A stretch of DNA of 64,000 nucleotides from Taklimakanibacter sp021828105 (GTDB lineage: Bacteria; Pseudomonadota; Alphaproteobacteria; Rhizobiales; Aestuariivirgaceae), in the NCBI GenBank assembly GCA_021828105.1, contig JAKATG010000026.1:1-64000 (forward strand). The letters are read 5' to 3'. The notes beneath the pieces were generated by a model, which saw only the letters and a list, made by a program, of their open reading frames with translations, was not told the origin of the DNA and made no database searches. Position 1 is the stretch's first letter, and every line of letters begins with the position of its first letter. Both the position numbers and the translations under genes were made by a program. Positions 1 through 8,449 of the stretch are shown piece by piece.

Positions 1-66
1 CGGGTCGCTCTTGCTCACAAGCTTCTCGTCCGCCTCAATGCCAAAGCACGCGATGCGCGAGCGCAA
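1..66 (-). CDS. possible 5' end of an ORF running off the left edge
   Basis: From a TTG at 66 the minus strand stays open to the window edge, 22 codons that include the peptide IEADEKLVSKSDP. It lies downstream of the binding-protein gene ending at 148, where a permease would be expected. However, the visible residues are charged and not membrane-like. No clear ribosome binding site is visible. It may not be a gene at all. Confidence 0.2.
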   Translation of the reverse strand, partial: MRSRIACFGIEADEKLVSKSDP

Positions 67-99
67 TATGCAAATGCAACTTGACACCCCAGATAGTCG

Positions 100-123
100 C
101 TCCCCGCGCTTCGCGCGGCGGAG
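100..123. repeat. palindromic hairpin after a binding-protein gene
   Basis: CCGCGC (104-109), loop TTC, GCGCGG (113-118), flanked by CTCC/GGAG arms with one bulged base. It sits 24 bases past the stop of the binding-protein gene that ends at 148. The minus-strand core CGCGAAGCGCG resembles the hairpin at 23786-23818. There is no T-tract, so it looks more like a REP-type element than a terminator. Confidence 0.5.
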
Positions 124-147
124 GGAGGATTGCGGTGACGAGCGATC

Positions 148-1221
148 CTACTGCGCCTGCAGCATTTCAGTCCACACATCCTGCATCTGCTTGTCGAGCT
201 TCTCATCGGGTGCGGGATAGAGCTGGGCGCGCGCCAGGAAGCCCGGCTGCTCGTCGAAGCGCAGCACCTTCTTCTGCTCGTCGCTGAGCGCCGCCTGCTT
301 GTTGGCGGGCATGCCCCAATAGCAGGACGAGGTCGAAAGCCTGGCCTGGCCTTCCGGGCTCAGCACATATTGGATGAATTTGAGCGCTGCATCCTTCTTC
401 TGGCTCGACGCCAGCATGGCGAGCGACTGCGACCACAATATGCCGCCTTCCTTGGGGATCGAGAAATCGAGCGCCGGATTCTCCTTGGAGAGGCCGGCCG
501 TCACCCATTCGCCGCCGCCGACCAATATGTCGACCTCGCCGGTGGCGAGCGCCGTCTGGCTGGCGGTGACCTCGCCGACGAGCTTGGCATTGGCCTTCAT
601 CTTGAGCAGCACCTCCTTGATCGCCGGCAGGTCGGCTTCGGTGAGCTCGGCGGTCTTCTTGCCGGCGGCGAGCGCCGCCATGCCGATCACCGGCAGATAA
701 TAGTCATAGATGGCAATGCGACCCTTGTATTTGTCTCCCAAGAGCGATTGCAGGGTCTGCATGTCATTGACATCGACCTTTGAGTTGTTGAAGCCGATGG
801 TGTTGTAGCCGAACTTCTCGGTGATGCCGTAGCGCTTGCCGTCGATCTTGGTGAACTGGTCGAGCTGCACTTCCGGATAGAGATCGGCGAAGGGCAGCTT
901 GTCTTCGGGCAGCGGCTCGAACAGCTTCTTGTCGACGCCGCGGCGCACATCGATCGAATCGATCACCATGACGTCCCATTCGCCGGGCTGCGACTGGTCG
1001 AGGATGGCGAGCCCCGCGCCGGTGCCTTCGAACTCCTTCACATTCACCTTGATCCCGGTCGCATCCTCGAAAGGCTTGAGGAAATTGGGATCGGCATGGT
1101 CGCACCAGACGAGCGCATTGAGGTCTTCGGCAAACGCCGGGGACAGCGTGATGGCGAAAAGTGCCGTTGCCGACAGAGCGAGCTTGCGCAGGGCTCGGGC
1201 GAAAGATGGCAGAGATTTCAT
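148..1221 (-). CDS. ABC transporter substrate-binding protein, spermidine/putrescine (PotD) type
   Basis: A 357-residue periplasmic binding protein. The N-terminus (MKSLPSFARALRKL, a hydrophobic stretch, then SPAFA-E) is a Sec-type signal peptide cleaved near residue 31. The mature part starts LNALVWCDHADPNFLKPF and contains the segments GEWDVMVIDS and GRIAIYDYYLPVIG, typical of the PotD/extracellular solute-binding family. The start follows a clear GGGAGGT ribosome binding site. No permease or ATPase lies inside the window; they would be expected to the left. A divergent TetR gene starts 84 bases away and probably controls it. Substrate unknown; the family also takes up opine-like and other cationic compounds. 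Confidence 0.8.
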   Translation of the reverse strand: MKSLPSFARALRKLALSATALFAITLSPAFAEDLNALVWCDHADPNFLKPFEDATGIKVNVKEFEGTGAGLAILDQSQPGEWDVMVIDSIDVRRGVDKKLFEPLPEDKLPFADLYPEVQLDQFTKIDGKRYGITEKFGYNTIGFNNSKVDVNDMQTLQSLLGDKYKGRIAIYDYYLPVIGMAALAAGKKTAELTEADLPAIKEVLLKMKANAKLVGEVTASQTALATGEVDILVGGGEWVTAGLSKENPALDFSIPKEGGILWSQSLAMLASSQKKDAALKFIQYVLSPEGQARLSTSSCYWGMPANKQAALSDEQKKVLRFDEQPGFLARAQLYPAPDEKLDKQMQDVWTEMLQAQ

Positions 1222-1270
1222 GGTGACTACCTCCCTGATTTTATGTTCTCGACCAAGAAAACTGAACCAT

Positions 1271-1294
1271 TTCTAAAGTTGAGTCAATTCTAAA
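1271..1294. promoter_or_regulatory. candidate operator/promoter between the binding protein and tetR
   Basis: An AT-rich patch in the 84-base divergent gap. TTCTAAA is repeated directly at 1271-1277 and 1288-1294 and flanks the small palindrome TTGAGTCAA (1279-1287). Read on the minus strand, TTGACT (1287-1282) could serve as a -35 for the binding-protein gene, but no good -10 is visible. A site for the adjacent TetR protein is plausible; this is inference only. Confidence 0.35.
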
Positions 1295-1305
1295 AATATG
1301 CCAGG

Positions 1306-1935
1306 ATGGCCCGCATGACAGGACTGAGAGCGCGCCAAAAGGCCGACCGCCATCAGCGGATTTTGCAGGCGGCTTCCGAGCTTTTCCGCAAATCGGGCTA
1401 TGAGGGCGCCAAGATCGAGGCGATCGCCGCCTTGGCCGAGGTCTCGATCGGCACGATCTACAATTACTATCAGAACAAGGGCGATCTGCTGGTTGCCATC
1501 GTCGCCATGGAAGTGAACGAGGTGCTGAATTCAGGCCAGGGCGTCATCGCCAAGCCGCCCGCCAATGTGGCGAAGGCCGTCGACCGGCTGGTCATCGGCT
1601 ATATCGAGCATTCGCTCGTCTATCTGAGCAAGGAGATGTGGCGCCAGGCCATGGCGATCTCGACCCAGCAGCCCGACAGTCCCTTCGGCAAGACCTATGG
1701 CAATCTCGACCGCGCCTTGACCGACCAGACCTGCGCCTTGGTCGCACGATTGCAGGAGCTGGGGCTCGTCCGCCGCGACATCGATTCGAGGAGCGTCGGC
1801 GAGATGATCTTCAACAACACGAACATGATGTTCACCATCTTCGTCAAGGACGAGGCCATGACCACCGCCGAATTGCGCGCGGCGATCCGGCGGCAGAACA
1901 AGCTGCTGCTCGAGGCGGCGGCCACTGCGGCTTGA
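1306..1935 (+). CDS. TetR/AcrR family transcriptional regulator
   Basis: A 209-residue one-component repressor. Residues about 10-60 carry the TetR helix-turn-helix (RILQAASELFRKSGYEGAKI, then EVSIGTIYNYYQNKGDLL), with the family-typical YNYYxNKxxLL end. The remainder is the variable ligand-binding, dimerisation domain. It is divergent from the PotD-type binding-protein gene and is likely its local regulator. A second ATG nine bases downstream (codon 4) is also possible as the start. The inducer cannot be told from sequence. Confidence 0.85.
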   Translation: MARMTGLRARQKADRHQRILQAASELFRKSGYEGAKIEAIAALAEVSIGTIYNYYQNKGDLLVAIVAMEVNEVLNSGQGVIAKPPANVAKAVDRLVIGYIEHSLVYLSKEMWRQAMAISTQQPDSPFGKTYGNLDRALTDQTCALVARLQELGLVRRDIDSRSVGEMIFNNTNMMFTIFVKDEAMTTAELRAAIRRQNKLLLEAAATAA

Positions 1936-1961
1936 TGACCCGCGGTCTGATTCGCGGATGA

Positions 1962-3164
1962 TCAGGCAGGCGCCGTAAGGCGTTGCGAACGCATCCTCGG
2001 CCGCAGCAGCATGCCGCCGAACCGGACCGCATAGAAGAAGAAGGCGAAAGCCCAGGCCGCGGCAGAAAGCTCGATCAGAAATCCGGTCGCGGGAAAGCAC
2101 ACGGCCGCGAGACGCAAGAGCGCCGCGAGAAGGACGCCCGCGAAGATGGCCGAGCCGCCTAAGCCTGCTTTCAGCGCGCGCCCCGTATGGCCGAGCGTCG
2201 CGCGGATCATCACGGCGAGTGTCATGGCGCCGATCGCGCCGGCGCCGAAGGCATGAATGGCGGCGGCCGGCGGAACCGTCTCCGGCGCGAGCGCCGCCAG
2301 CCCGGCCAGCAGCAATCCGAACGGCACGAAGCCATAAGCGATATGGAGGATCAGAACCAGGGGATCGCGCCAGGTCCGCGCGCCCGCCCAACGCGTGAGC
2401 CGCGCGCCGTTGGCCGCGGCGGCCACGATCAGAAGGACGCCGGTCTCCGAACGAGCCGGCAGGAAAGTCCACGCGATCAAGGTCGCGGCCGACAACGCAA
2501 GGATCATCATGTCGAGACTGTTGAAGGCAACCGGCAGGCGTCCGGGATTCTCCCGCGTGAGCCAATTATGGGTGAAGCTCGGGATGATGCGGCCGCCAAT
2601 GATCATGATCAACAGGATCGCAGCAGCGAGACCGAGCCTTCTGCCGATATCGGCGATGCCCCAATGATGCGCCTCCCAATGGAACAGAATGTTGGCCGCG
2701 CACAGCACCGTGACCGGCGCCAGCACTTTGAGATTGCGCCAGTTCTTGCCCGCGACGATCTCTCGCGCGGCGACGGCGACGACCGCGAGCAGGAAGGCGC
2801 AATCGATTGCCGCCGCGGCGAGCCAACCGATCTCGGCGGAGAACAGCACCGCAAGGCGGCCGATGAGCCAAAGCGCGGCGAGCCCGAGAAGCGGCAGGCC
2901 CTGGACCGGCAGGCGGCCGGACCAATTGGGAATCGCGGTCAACAGGAACCCGGTCATGACGGCCGGGAGATAGCCATAGAGCATTTCATGCGCATGCCAA
3001 TCCATCGGCGCGAACAGGCTCGATATTTCGAGCCGGCCGCGCAAGAGCGGCAGCCAGAGCAGGATCGTCAGGCCGGCATAAAGAGCGCCGGCGAGAAAAA
3101 ACGGCCGGAAGCCGTAAGAGAGAATAGCCGGATAGTGGCCAGGTTTGAGACGTGCGATCGCCAT
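1962..3164 (-). CDS. nnrS: NnrS family membrane protein (nitrosative stress, heme-copper)
   Basis: A 400-residue polytopic membrane protein with about 12 hydrophobic segments. The N-terminal ILSYGFRPFFLAGALYAGL and the later MDWHAHEMLYGY and GGRIIPSFTHNWL are hallmark NnrS segments with conserved His residues. NnrS proteins bind heme and copper and help cells tolerate nitric oxide. The gene is divergent from a Crp/Fnr-type regulator and shares with it the palindrome at 3263-3276. The cbb3 oxidase operon nearby, sensitive to NO, fits a joint microaerobic/NO response. Confidence 0.88.
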   Translation of the reverse strand: MAIARLKPGHYPAILSYGFRPFFLAGALYAGLTILLWLPLLRGRLEISSLFAPMDWHAHEMLYGYLPAVMTGFLLTAIPNWSGRLPVQGLPLLGLAALWLIGRLAVLFSAEIGWLAAAAIDCAFLLAVVAVAAREIVAGKNWRNLKVLAPVTVLCAANILFHWEAHHWGIADIGRRLGLAAAILLIMIIGGRIIPSFTHNWLTRENPGRLPVAFNSLDMMILALSAATLIAWTFLPARSETGVLLIVAAAANGARLTRWAGARTWRDPLVLILHIAYGFVPFGLLLAGLAALAPETVPPAAAIHAFGAGAIGAMTLAVMIRATLGHTGRALKAGLGGSAIFAGVLLAALLRLAAVCFPATGFLIELSAAAWAFAFFFYAVRFGGMLLRPRMRSQRLTAPA

Positions 3165-3262
3165 GTGTTCATCGTCATGTGTTGATGGGGCGCCCGGTCA
3201 CACCGGACCCCCGTCGCCGCCCTTTCTTGATGCCCTCTTGCGCGCCCACGAGCCGGCCTACT

Positions 3263-3276
3263 TTGCGGGAACGCAA
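3263..3276. promoter_or_regulatory. Crp/Fnr-type (NnrR-like) operator TTGCG-GGAA-CGCAA
   Basis: A perfect dyad, extended to TTTGCG-N4-CGCAAA (3262-3277). It lies about 95-100 bases from both divergent start codons (nnrS and the Crp/Fnr-type regulator). The same dyad occurs upstream of ccoN at 10922-10935. The TTGCG half-site fits NnrR-type regulators better than the FNR/FixK half-site TTGAT. The adjacent regulator is the natural candidate to bind it. Confidence 0.65.
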
Positions 3277-3367
3277 ATAAGGGCGGAATCGGCTGCGGCC
3301 TTTCGTCCTGGCGCAGCCACGCGAAAAATGCGAAGCGGTCCTCACCCCTGACCTCGCGGAGCTGCTT

Positions 3368-4057
3368 TTGTACACACTTGACCGATCCCTGATCGCCAAT
3401 CTGGCGCCCTTTGCGGGACTCACGCCTCAGGATCTCGACCACATATTGGCGAAGGCGCGGCCGGCGCGCGTGGCCGAGGGGCGGCCGGTCTTCGAACAGG
3501 ACGCCGAAGCCCATTCCTTCTTCCTGCTGCTCGACGGCCATGTGCGGGTGGTCAAGACGACGGCGGACGGCGAGCAGGTGATCATGCGCTATGTGAGCTC
3601 GGGCCAGCTCATCGGCATCGCCAAGGCGCTGGGCCGGTCGAGCTATCCCGCGACCGCCGTCGCCGCGGTGGATTGCATGCTGCTCGCCTGGCCGAGCGAG
3701 GCCTGGAGCGAACTCACCCTCCGCTATCCGGGCTTCGCCGCCAACACCTACAAGGCGGTCGGCGAGCGAATGGAGGAGGCCCATGACCGCATGGTCGAGC
3801 TCGCCACCGCGCAGGTCGACCGCCGCGTCGCCCATGCTTTGCTGCGGCTCGCCAAGCAGACCGGCCGCAAGACCGATGAGGGCATGCTGATCGGCTTTCC
3901 CATCACCCGCCAGGATATCGCCGACATGACGGGAACGACCTTGCACACGGTGAGCCGCCTGCTGACCGCTTGGGAATATCTGGGTCTCGTCAAGAGCACG
4001 CGCAAGAAGGTGACGGTGGTCGATGCCGAGCGGCTGCAGGAGCATGTCGGCGGCTGA
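3368..4057 (+). CDS. Crp/Fnr family regulator, NnrR/Dnr-like
   Basis: A 229-residue regulator with an N-terminal cyclic-nucleotide-binding fold (about 20-130) and a C-terminal winged helix. Its recognition helix reads TLHTVSRLL. FNR/FixK have Glu at the first contact of the ExxSR motif; here it is His, matching a change in half-site from TTGAT to TTGCG. No N-terminal cysteine cluster is present, so it is not an iron-sulfur FNR; NO- or heme-sensing as in NnrR/Dnr is inferred. The start is TTG; no better ATG lies near. It probably autoregulates and controls nnrS and ccoNOQP. Confidence 0.8.
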   Translation: MYTLDRSLIANLAPFAGLTPQDLDHILAKARPARVAEGRPVFEQDAEAHSFFLLLDGHVRVVKTTADGEQVIMRYVSSGQLIGIAKALGRSSYPATAVAAVDCMLLAWPSEAWSELTLRYPGFAANTYKAVGERMEEAHDRMVELATAQVDRRVAHALLRLAKQTGRKTDEGMLIGFPITRQDIADMTGTTLHTVSRLLTAWEYLGLVKSTRKKVTVVDAERLQEHVGG

Positions 4058-4062
4058 TCGCC

Positions 4063-4212
4063 TCAGCCTTCCATCTCGTCATCGAGCAGAATGCGCTGGG
4101 CCGCCCCGTCGAGATCCTCATACTGGCCGCTCTTCAGCGACCACAGGAACGCCCATAGCGCGCCACCGCCGAGGATGAGGGCGAGCGGCACCAGATAGAC
4201 GAGGCTGCTCAT
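4063..4212 (-). CDS. ccoS: cbb3 oxidase assembly protein CcoS
   Basis: A 49-residue protein beginning MSSLVYLVPLALILGGGALW, a single membrane span, followed by an acidic tail with QYEDLDGAAQRIL. This is the standard CcoS/FixS pattern (small, one transmembrane helix, YDDxxxxAxRIL-like motif). CcoS is needed for cofactor insertion in cbb3 oxidase. Its ATG overlaps the ccoI stop by four bases (ATGA), so the two are translationally coupled. It ends just inside the convergent regulator gene's 3' flank. Confidence 0.9.
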   Translation of the reverse strand: MSSLVYLVPLALILGGGALWAFLWSLKSGQYEDLDGAAQRILLDDEMEG

Positions 4213-6446
4213 GACGCCGTCACCGCAGAATGAGGAATGGCCGCCGGCATGGCCTTCTCAGTCGCCGCTTTCCTACTTGCTTCGCCGCGCAATCTGAGCG
4301 CATTGGCGACGACGATGATCGAGGAGAATGACATCGCGAGCGCGGCGATGAGCGGCGTCACCTGGCCGGCAATGGCGGCCGGCAGCGCAATGGCATTATA
4401 GAGGACGGCGAGCGCGAAATTCTGGCCGATCAGCCGCTTCGCATCCTTGGCCACGCGCATCGCCAGGGGCACCGCGCTTAGATCGCCATGCAGGAAGACG
4501 AAATCCGCGGCATTGCGCCCGATATCGGAAGCGCTCGCCGGTGCCATCGACACATGAGCCGCGGCGAGTGCGGGCGCATCATTGAGGCCATCGCCCACCA
4601 TCAGCACCTTGCCGCCGGCTTCGGCAAGAGACGCGATATGCGCCGTCTTCTCCTGAGGCAGCAGCGCCGCTTTCGCCTCCGCGATGCCGAGCTCGGCGGC
4701 GACTTTCGCCACCGCTTGCGGCGCATCGCCCGAGAGGATGAGCAGAGGAAGATCGCGGCGCCTGAGCTCCACGGCAGCGGCCTTCGCCCCTGCCCTCAGG
4801 CTGTCCGTGAAGGCGAAAGAGGCGAGCTGCCGGCCATCCTTCGTCAGAACGGTGCGCCCCGCGTCATGGCCCCCTGCCCAATCCGATCGGCCGAGCCTGT
4901 AGAGATGGCCCTCGATCTTCGCTTCGATGCCTGAACCCGGGATTTCCGTGATCTCCGCACGAATAGACTTGCCGTCGCCATAACCGGCAAGCGCCCGACA
5001 TACCGGATGACTCGATCCCGTTGCGAGTGCCGCGGCCAAAGCGAGATGCGCCGGCTCGATCTCTCGCCCATTGACGAGACGCGGGCGGCCGAGTGTCAGC
5101 GTGCCGGTCTTGTCGAAAGCGACCATGTCGGCCTCGGCCAGGCGCTCGAGCGCCGCACCGTCCTTGACCATGATGCCGCTCTCGAACAGGCGGCGCGCCG
5201 CCACCGTCTGGACGATCGGCACCGCAAGGCCGAGCGCGCAAGGACAGGTGATGATGAGAACGGAAATGGCGATGGTGACGGCGCGATAGGGATCGCCGGT
5301 CAAGGCGAGCCAGCCGATCAGGGTCAGCAAGGCGGTCGCATGCACGACCGGCGAATAGAGAGAAGCGGCGCGATCGGCGATCCGGCGATAGCGGCCGCGC
5401 CCCGCCTCGGCGGCTTCCATCAGCGCCGTCATCTCGGCAAGGAACGAGGTCGCGGCGGTCGAGCGCGCCCTGAGGGTGAGCAGGCCGGTCAGGTTGAGCG
5501 TTCCCGATCGCAGCACGCCGCCGGCCTTGACGGCCAGGGGCGCGCTCTCGCCCGTCGCCAGCGAGCAGTCGACATCGGACACACCGCTTTCGATCACACC
5601 ATCGACCAAAAGGCGCTCGCCGGGAGAGACCTGCAGCAGCATCCCCGTCTCGATGGCGTTGGCAGGAAGGTAGTCGCGGCCGCCATCGGCGCCGATGACG
5701 GTGGCGCCGCGCGGCGTCATCCGCATGAGACCGCGAACGGCGCTGCGGGCCTTCTCGCGCATGACATGGTCTAGCGTCCGCCCGATCAGCAGGAAGAACA
5801 GGAGCGAGGTCGCGGCATCGAAATAAGCATGCCGGCCATGGGTGATCGTGTCATAGAGGCTGATGCCGAAGGCGAGGAGGACGCCGATCGAGACCGGCAC
5901 GTCCATATTGGTGCGCCAGCGCCTGAGCGCCGCCCAGGCCGAGGCGAAGAAAATGCGCCCGGAATAGAGGAGCGCCGGAAGAGCGAGCCCGGCCGAGATC
6001 CAATGGAAGGCCTGGCGCGTTTCCGCTTCCGCCCCCGACCATATCGAGACCGACAGCAGCATGATGTTCATGGCCGAGAAGCCGGCGACCGCCATGGCGC
6101 GGATGAGGCGCGTGAGCTCAGGATCGCTGCGCTCGTCATCGCTGAAGAGATGGGCGTCATAGCCGAGATCGTGCAGGGTTTCGACGATCGGCGGCGGGTC
6201 ATCGCCCCGCCATTTGACCGCGACGCGCCGGCTCGAAAGATTGACCCGCGCCCCGACGACGCCCGGCATGCGCTTGAACGCGCCTTCGATCGCACCGATG
6301 CACTGAGCGCAATGGATGCCGGGAACGGAGAGATCGGTCTGGTGGAGGCCGCCGCCCAGAGCGCGGCTCGCAAGCTTGAGCTCATCGCGCGATGGCGCAT
6401 GGGCGAGCTCGGCGCCGGCCGCCACAGCTGATGCGCAGCAGGTCAT
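4209..6446 (-). CDS. ccoI: copper-translocating P-type ATPase CcoI/FixI
   Basis: Exports copper across the inner membrane for cbb3 oxidase maturation. Visible in order: N-terminal Cys pair (MTCC), heavy-metal domain with GIHCAQC (CxxC near residues 46-49), membrane metal site CPCALGL, phosphorylation site DKTGTLT, SSHPV, and hinge GDGLNDAPAL. About 745 residues, usual for CcoI. I chose the start at 6446 because it overlaps the upstream stop as ATGA; an ATG at 6470 would add eight residues. It lies between a DUF2189 gene and ccoS. Confidence 0.93.
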   Translation of the reverse strand: MTCCASAVAAGAELAHAPSRDELKLASRALGGGLHQTDLSVPGIHCAQCIGAIEGAFKRMPGVVGARVNLSSRRVAVKWRGDDPPPIVETLHDLGYDAHLFSDDERSDPELTRLIRAMAVAGFSAMNIMLLSVSIWSGAEAETRQAFHWISAGLALPALLYSGRIFFASAWAALRRWRTNMDVPVSIGVLLAFGISLYDTITHGRHAYFDAATSLLFFLLIGRTLDHVMREKARSAVRGLMRMTPRGATVIGADGGRDYLPANAIETGMLLQVSPGERLLVDGVIESGVSDVDCSLATGESAPLAVKAGGVLRSGTLNLTGLLTLRARSTAATSFLAEMTALMEAAEAGRGRYRRIADRAASLYSPVVHATALLTLIGWLALTGDPYRAVTIAISVLIITCPCALGLAVPIVQTVAARRLFESGIMVKDGAALERLAEADMVAFDKTGTLTLGRPRLVNGREIEPAHLALAAALATGSSHPVCRALAGYGDGKSIRAEITEIPGSGIEAKIEGHLYRLGRSDWAGGHDAGRTVLTKDGRQLASFAFTDSLRAGAKAAAVELRRRDLPLLILSGDAPQAVAKVAAELGIAEAKAALLPQEKTAHIASLAEAGGKVLMVGDGLNDAPALAAAHVSMAPASASDIGRNAADFVFLHGDLSAVPLAMRVAKDAKRLIGQNFALAVLYNAIALPAAIAGQVTPLIAALAMSFSSIIVVANALRLRGEASRKAATEKAMPAAIPHSAVTAS

Positions 6447-7231
6447 CTCATCGCCCTGTAGGCATGCCACGTGGCGTGGCCGAGCAGCGGGAACACGACG
6501 ATCAACCCGATGAGCGCCGTCGCCACGCTGAGCAGGAACAGCACCAGCACGATGGCGCCCCAGGTCAGCATCACCGGGAGATTGCTCCAGACGAGCGAGA
6601 TGCTGGTGCCCATGGCGGTAAAGGCATCGGTCTCCTCATCGAGCAGCATCGGGATGGAGAAGGTGCTGATGGCGAAGGAGAAGGCGGCGAAGACCCCGCC
6701 GACGGCGGAGCCCACCGCGAGCATCGCCCAGCCGGTCCATGAGGTGAACAGCATCGTCGCGACGTGATCGAGCCCGGGAAACGGCGTCAGGCCGAAGAAC
6801 AGCGCATAGATGATGACCGCGGCGCGCATCCACAAGAGCATCAACCCGCACAATATGGCGCCGGTGAACCAGATCTGCGCGCCCGATCGCGGCCTGACAA
6901 AGATCATGCGGGCGAGCGAGACGGGCTCGCCTTTGGCGATCGCGCGGCTCTTCTGATAGAGGCCGACCGCCACCAGGGGTCCCATCACCATGAAGCCGGC
7001 GAGTGCGGGAAAGAGGATGTAGTCGTAGCCGAGCGCGAACAGGCTCCACACGATGGCGAGCGAGACGGCGAAGACCGCGATCCCGTAAGCCAGGCTGGCG
7101 CCCGGATGATTGAGGAAATCGCGCCACCCGGCCTTCAGCCAGGCGAAGGCGGCACCAGCCGGCAGGTTGCGGCGGTTGCGCTCGATATAGGGCCGTTCCC
7201 CTGTATCATCCGCAATATGGCTGGCGATCAT
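6443..7231 (-). CDS. DUF2189 family integral membrane protein
   Basis: A 262-residue protein with about six to seven hydrophobic segments after a hydrophilic N-terminus (ERNRRNLPAGAAFAWLKAGW). The WLKAGWRDFLNHPGASLAYG start and GxVVxFPLLGHATWHAYRA end are typical of DUF2189 proteins. These are often encoded beside cbb3 oxidase genes but have no established role. It occupies the slot where ccoG and ccoH normally stand. It overlaps ccoI by four bases and belongs to the ccoN operon. Confidence 0.8.
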   Translation of the reverse strand: MIASHIADDTGERPYIERNRRNLPAGAAFAWLKAGWRDFLNHPGASLAYGIAVFAVSLAIVWSLFALGYDYILFPALAGFMVMGPLVAVGLYQKSRAIAKGEPVSLARMIFVRPRSGAQIWFTGAILCGLMLLWMRAAVIIYALFFGLTPFPGLDHVATMLFTSWTGWAMLAVGSAVGGVFAAFSFAISTFSIPMLLDEETDAFTAMGTSISLVWSNLPVMLTWGAIVLVLFLLSVATALIGLIVVFPLLGHATWHAYRAMR

Positions 7232-7249
7232 GTCATGTCCCTCGCCTCA

Positions 7250-7420
7250 TCATGAGGATTTCGCCGCCTGGAAACCGCTGCCGGGTTCCTTCTGATGCGG
7301 CACGCAGTCGGGCTGAGACCGCAAGGCGACATAGATGAGATGCGCATTGGCGGCGATGAAGATCGAGAGCGTGAGGGCGGCGATGGCGAGCGCCATGGTC
7401 CGCCAGGTGACCCGCATCAT
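7250..7420 (-). CDS. small single-span membrane protein of the cbb3 operon
   Basis: A 56-residue protein starting MMRVTWRTMALAIAALTL, with one transmembrane segment (about residues 8-32) and a short hydrophilic tail containing QPDCVPHQK. The ATG overlaps the ccoP stop (ATGA), which supports translation. It is followed after 18 bases by the DUF2189 gene. It is too short to be CcoH (about 160 residues). It might be an oxidase accessory peptide; no function is established. Confidence 0.7.
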   Translation of the reverse strand: MMRVTWRTMALAIAALTLSIFIAANAHLIYVALRSQPDCVPHQKEPGSGFQAAKSS

Positions 7421-8295
7421 GGCGCCGCCCCCAGAGTGTCGACATAGAGCGCGAGGAGCTTGATCTCGGCCGGCGACAGCCGGTTCTTCCAATGCGGCAT
7501 GTGGCCCTGCCGGCCGCCATAGATGCTGCGATAGACGGAATCGAGATCGCCGCCATAGACCCAGACCTTGTCCGTCAGGTCGGGCGCGCCGACATCCTGC
7601 TTGCCCTTCGCATCCTCGCCATGACAGCTCACGCAATTGGCCGTGAAGATCTCCTGCCCGGCCTTGATCGTCTCAGCCTCGGCGCTGTCCCCGCTTGGCG
7701 CCGCCGACAGCGAGCGGACATAGGCGGCGACCTGCCCGACCTGCTTCAGATCGAGCGCGCCGCTCGCGCCGAAGGGGGTCATTTGCGAGCTGCGCGTGTC
7801 GTTATTGGTCGAATTGATGCCGACGCTGATCGTCTGCGCGAGCGCCTCGGGCGCCCCGCCCCACAGCCAGGCCTTGGCCGTCAGATTGGGAAAGCCCGGG
7901 CCGCCCGTGGCGCCGACACCATGGCAGACGGCGCAATTGTCGGTGAACAGCGTGCGCCCCGTCTCCCGCACATGCTGCATGATGTCGGGATCGGCCTTGA
8001 GGGTGGCAAAGTCGGCAGCGCCGATCTTGTCCATCCACGGACCGCGGGCGAGCCGCGCCGCCTCCACCTGCTTCGTCACGATGTCGCGCTGGTCGATGCC
8101 GAGGATGCCTTTGGTATAGGTCGAGCCCAGCGGCCAGGCCGGCATCGCGATCCAGTAGCCGATGGCGAACACGGTGGTGATCGCCAGGAAGAACAGCACG
8201 ACGCGCGGCACCGGCGTGTCGAGCTCCTCGATGCCGTTCCATTCATGGCCGGTCGTCAAGCGGCCGGTGATCGGGTCGCGCTTGCCTATGTCCAC
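7417..8295 (-). CDS. ccoP: cbb3 cytochrome c oxidase subunit III (diheme CcoP)
   Basis: Membrane-anchored diheme cytochrome c that feeds electrons to CcoO/CcoN. The N-terminal region has TGHEWNGIEELDTPVPRVV, a CcoP hallmark, then a membrane span. Two CxxCH heme sites follow (CAVCH and CVSCH) with Met ligands downstream. The reading frame extends upstream, but I place the start at GTG 8295 (VDIGKRDPITGR), which overlaps the ccoQ stop by ten bases and leaves a normal 292-residue protein. Confidence 0.92.
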   Translation of the reverse strand: MDIGKRDPITGRLTTGHEWNGIEELDTPVPRVVLFFLAITTVFAIGYWIAMPAWPLGSTYTKGILGIDQRDIVTKQVEAARLARGPWMDKIGAADFATLKADPDIMQHVRETGRTLFTDNCAVCHGVGATGGPGFPNLTAKAWLWGGAPEALAQTISVGINSTNNDTRSSQMTPFGASGALDLKQVGQVAAYVRSLSAAPSGDSAEAETIKAGQEIFTANCVSCHGEDAKGKQDVGAPDLTDKVWVYGGDLDSVYRSIYGGRQGHMPHWKNRLSPAEIKLLALYVDTLGAAP

Positions 8296-8447
8296 GGCTT
8301 GTCGTCCTTGTCGAGGATGCTCTTCTTGGCGCGATCGAACTTCTTCCGGTTGGCCGGCCAACAGGCATAGATGACGACGCCGATCGCGAGCGCGATCAGA
8401 TAGAACAGGCCCCAGCTCTTGGAAAAGGCGACGATCGTGTCATGCAT
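8286..8447 (-). CDS. ccoQ: cbb3 oxidase subunit CcoQ
   Basis: A 53-residue single-span protein starting MHDTIVAFSKSWGLFYLIAL and ending in a Lys/Asp-rich cytoplasmic tail (KKSILDKDDKPWT). Size, position between ccoO and ccoP, and the FxKSWGLxY motif identify CcoQ, which stabilises the complex. It overlaps ccoP by ten bases and follows ccoO after two bases. Confidence 0.9.
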   Translation of the reverse strand: MHDTIVAFSKSWGLFYLIALAIGVVIYACWPANRKKFDRAKKSILDKDDKPWT

Positions 8448-8449
8448 GA

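Noticed and set aside
3318..3340. Possible third copy of the dispersed palindrome (GCGAAAAATGCGAAGCGGTC)
   Set aside because: Only one inner arm is similar and the outer arms are absent, so chance or strong decay cannot be told apart.
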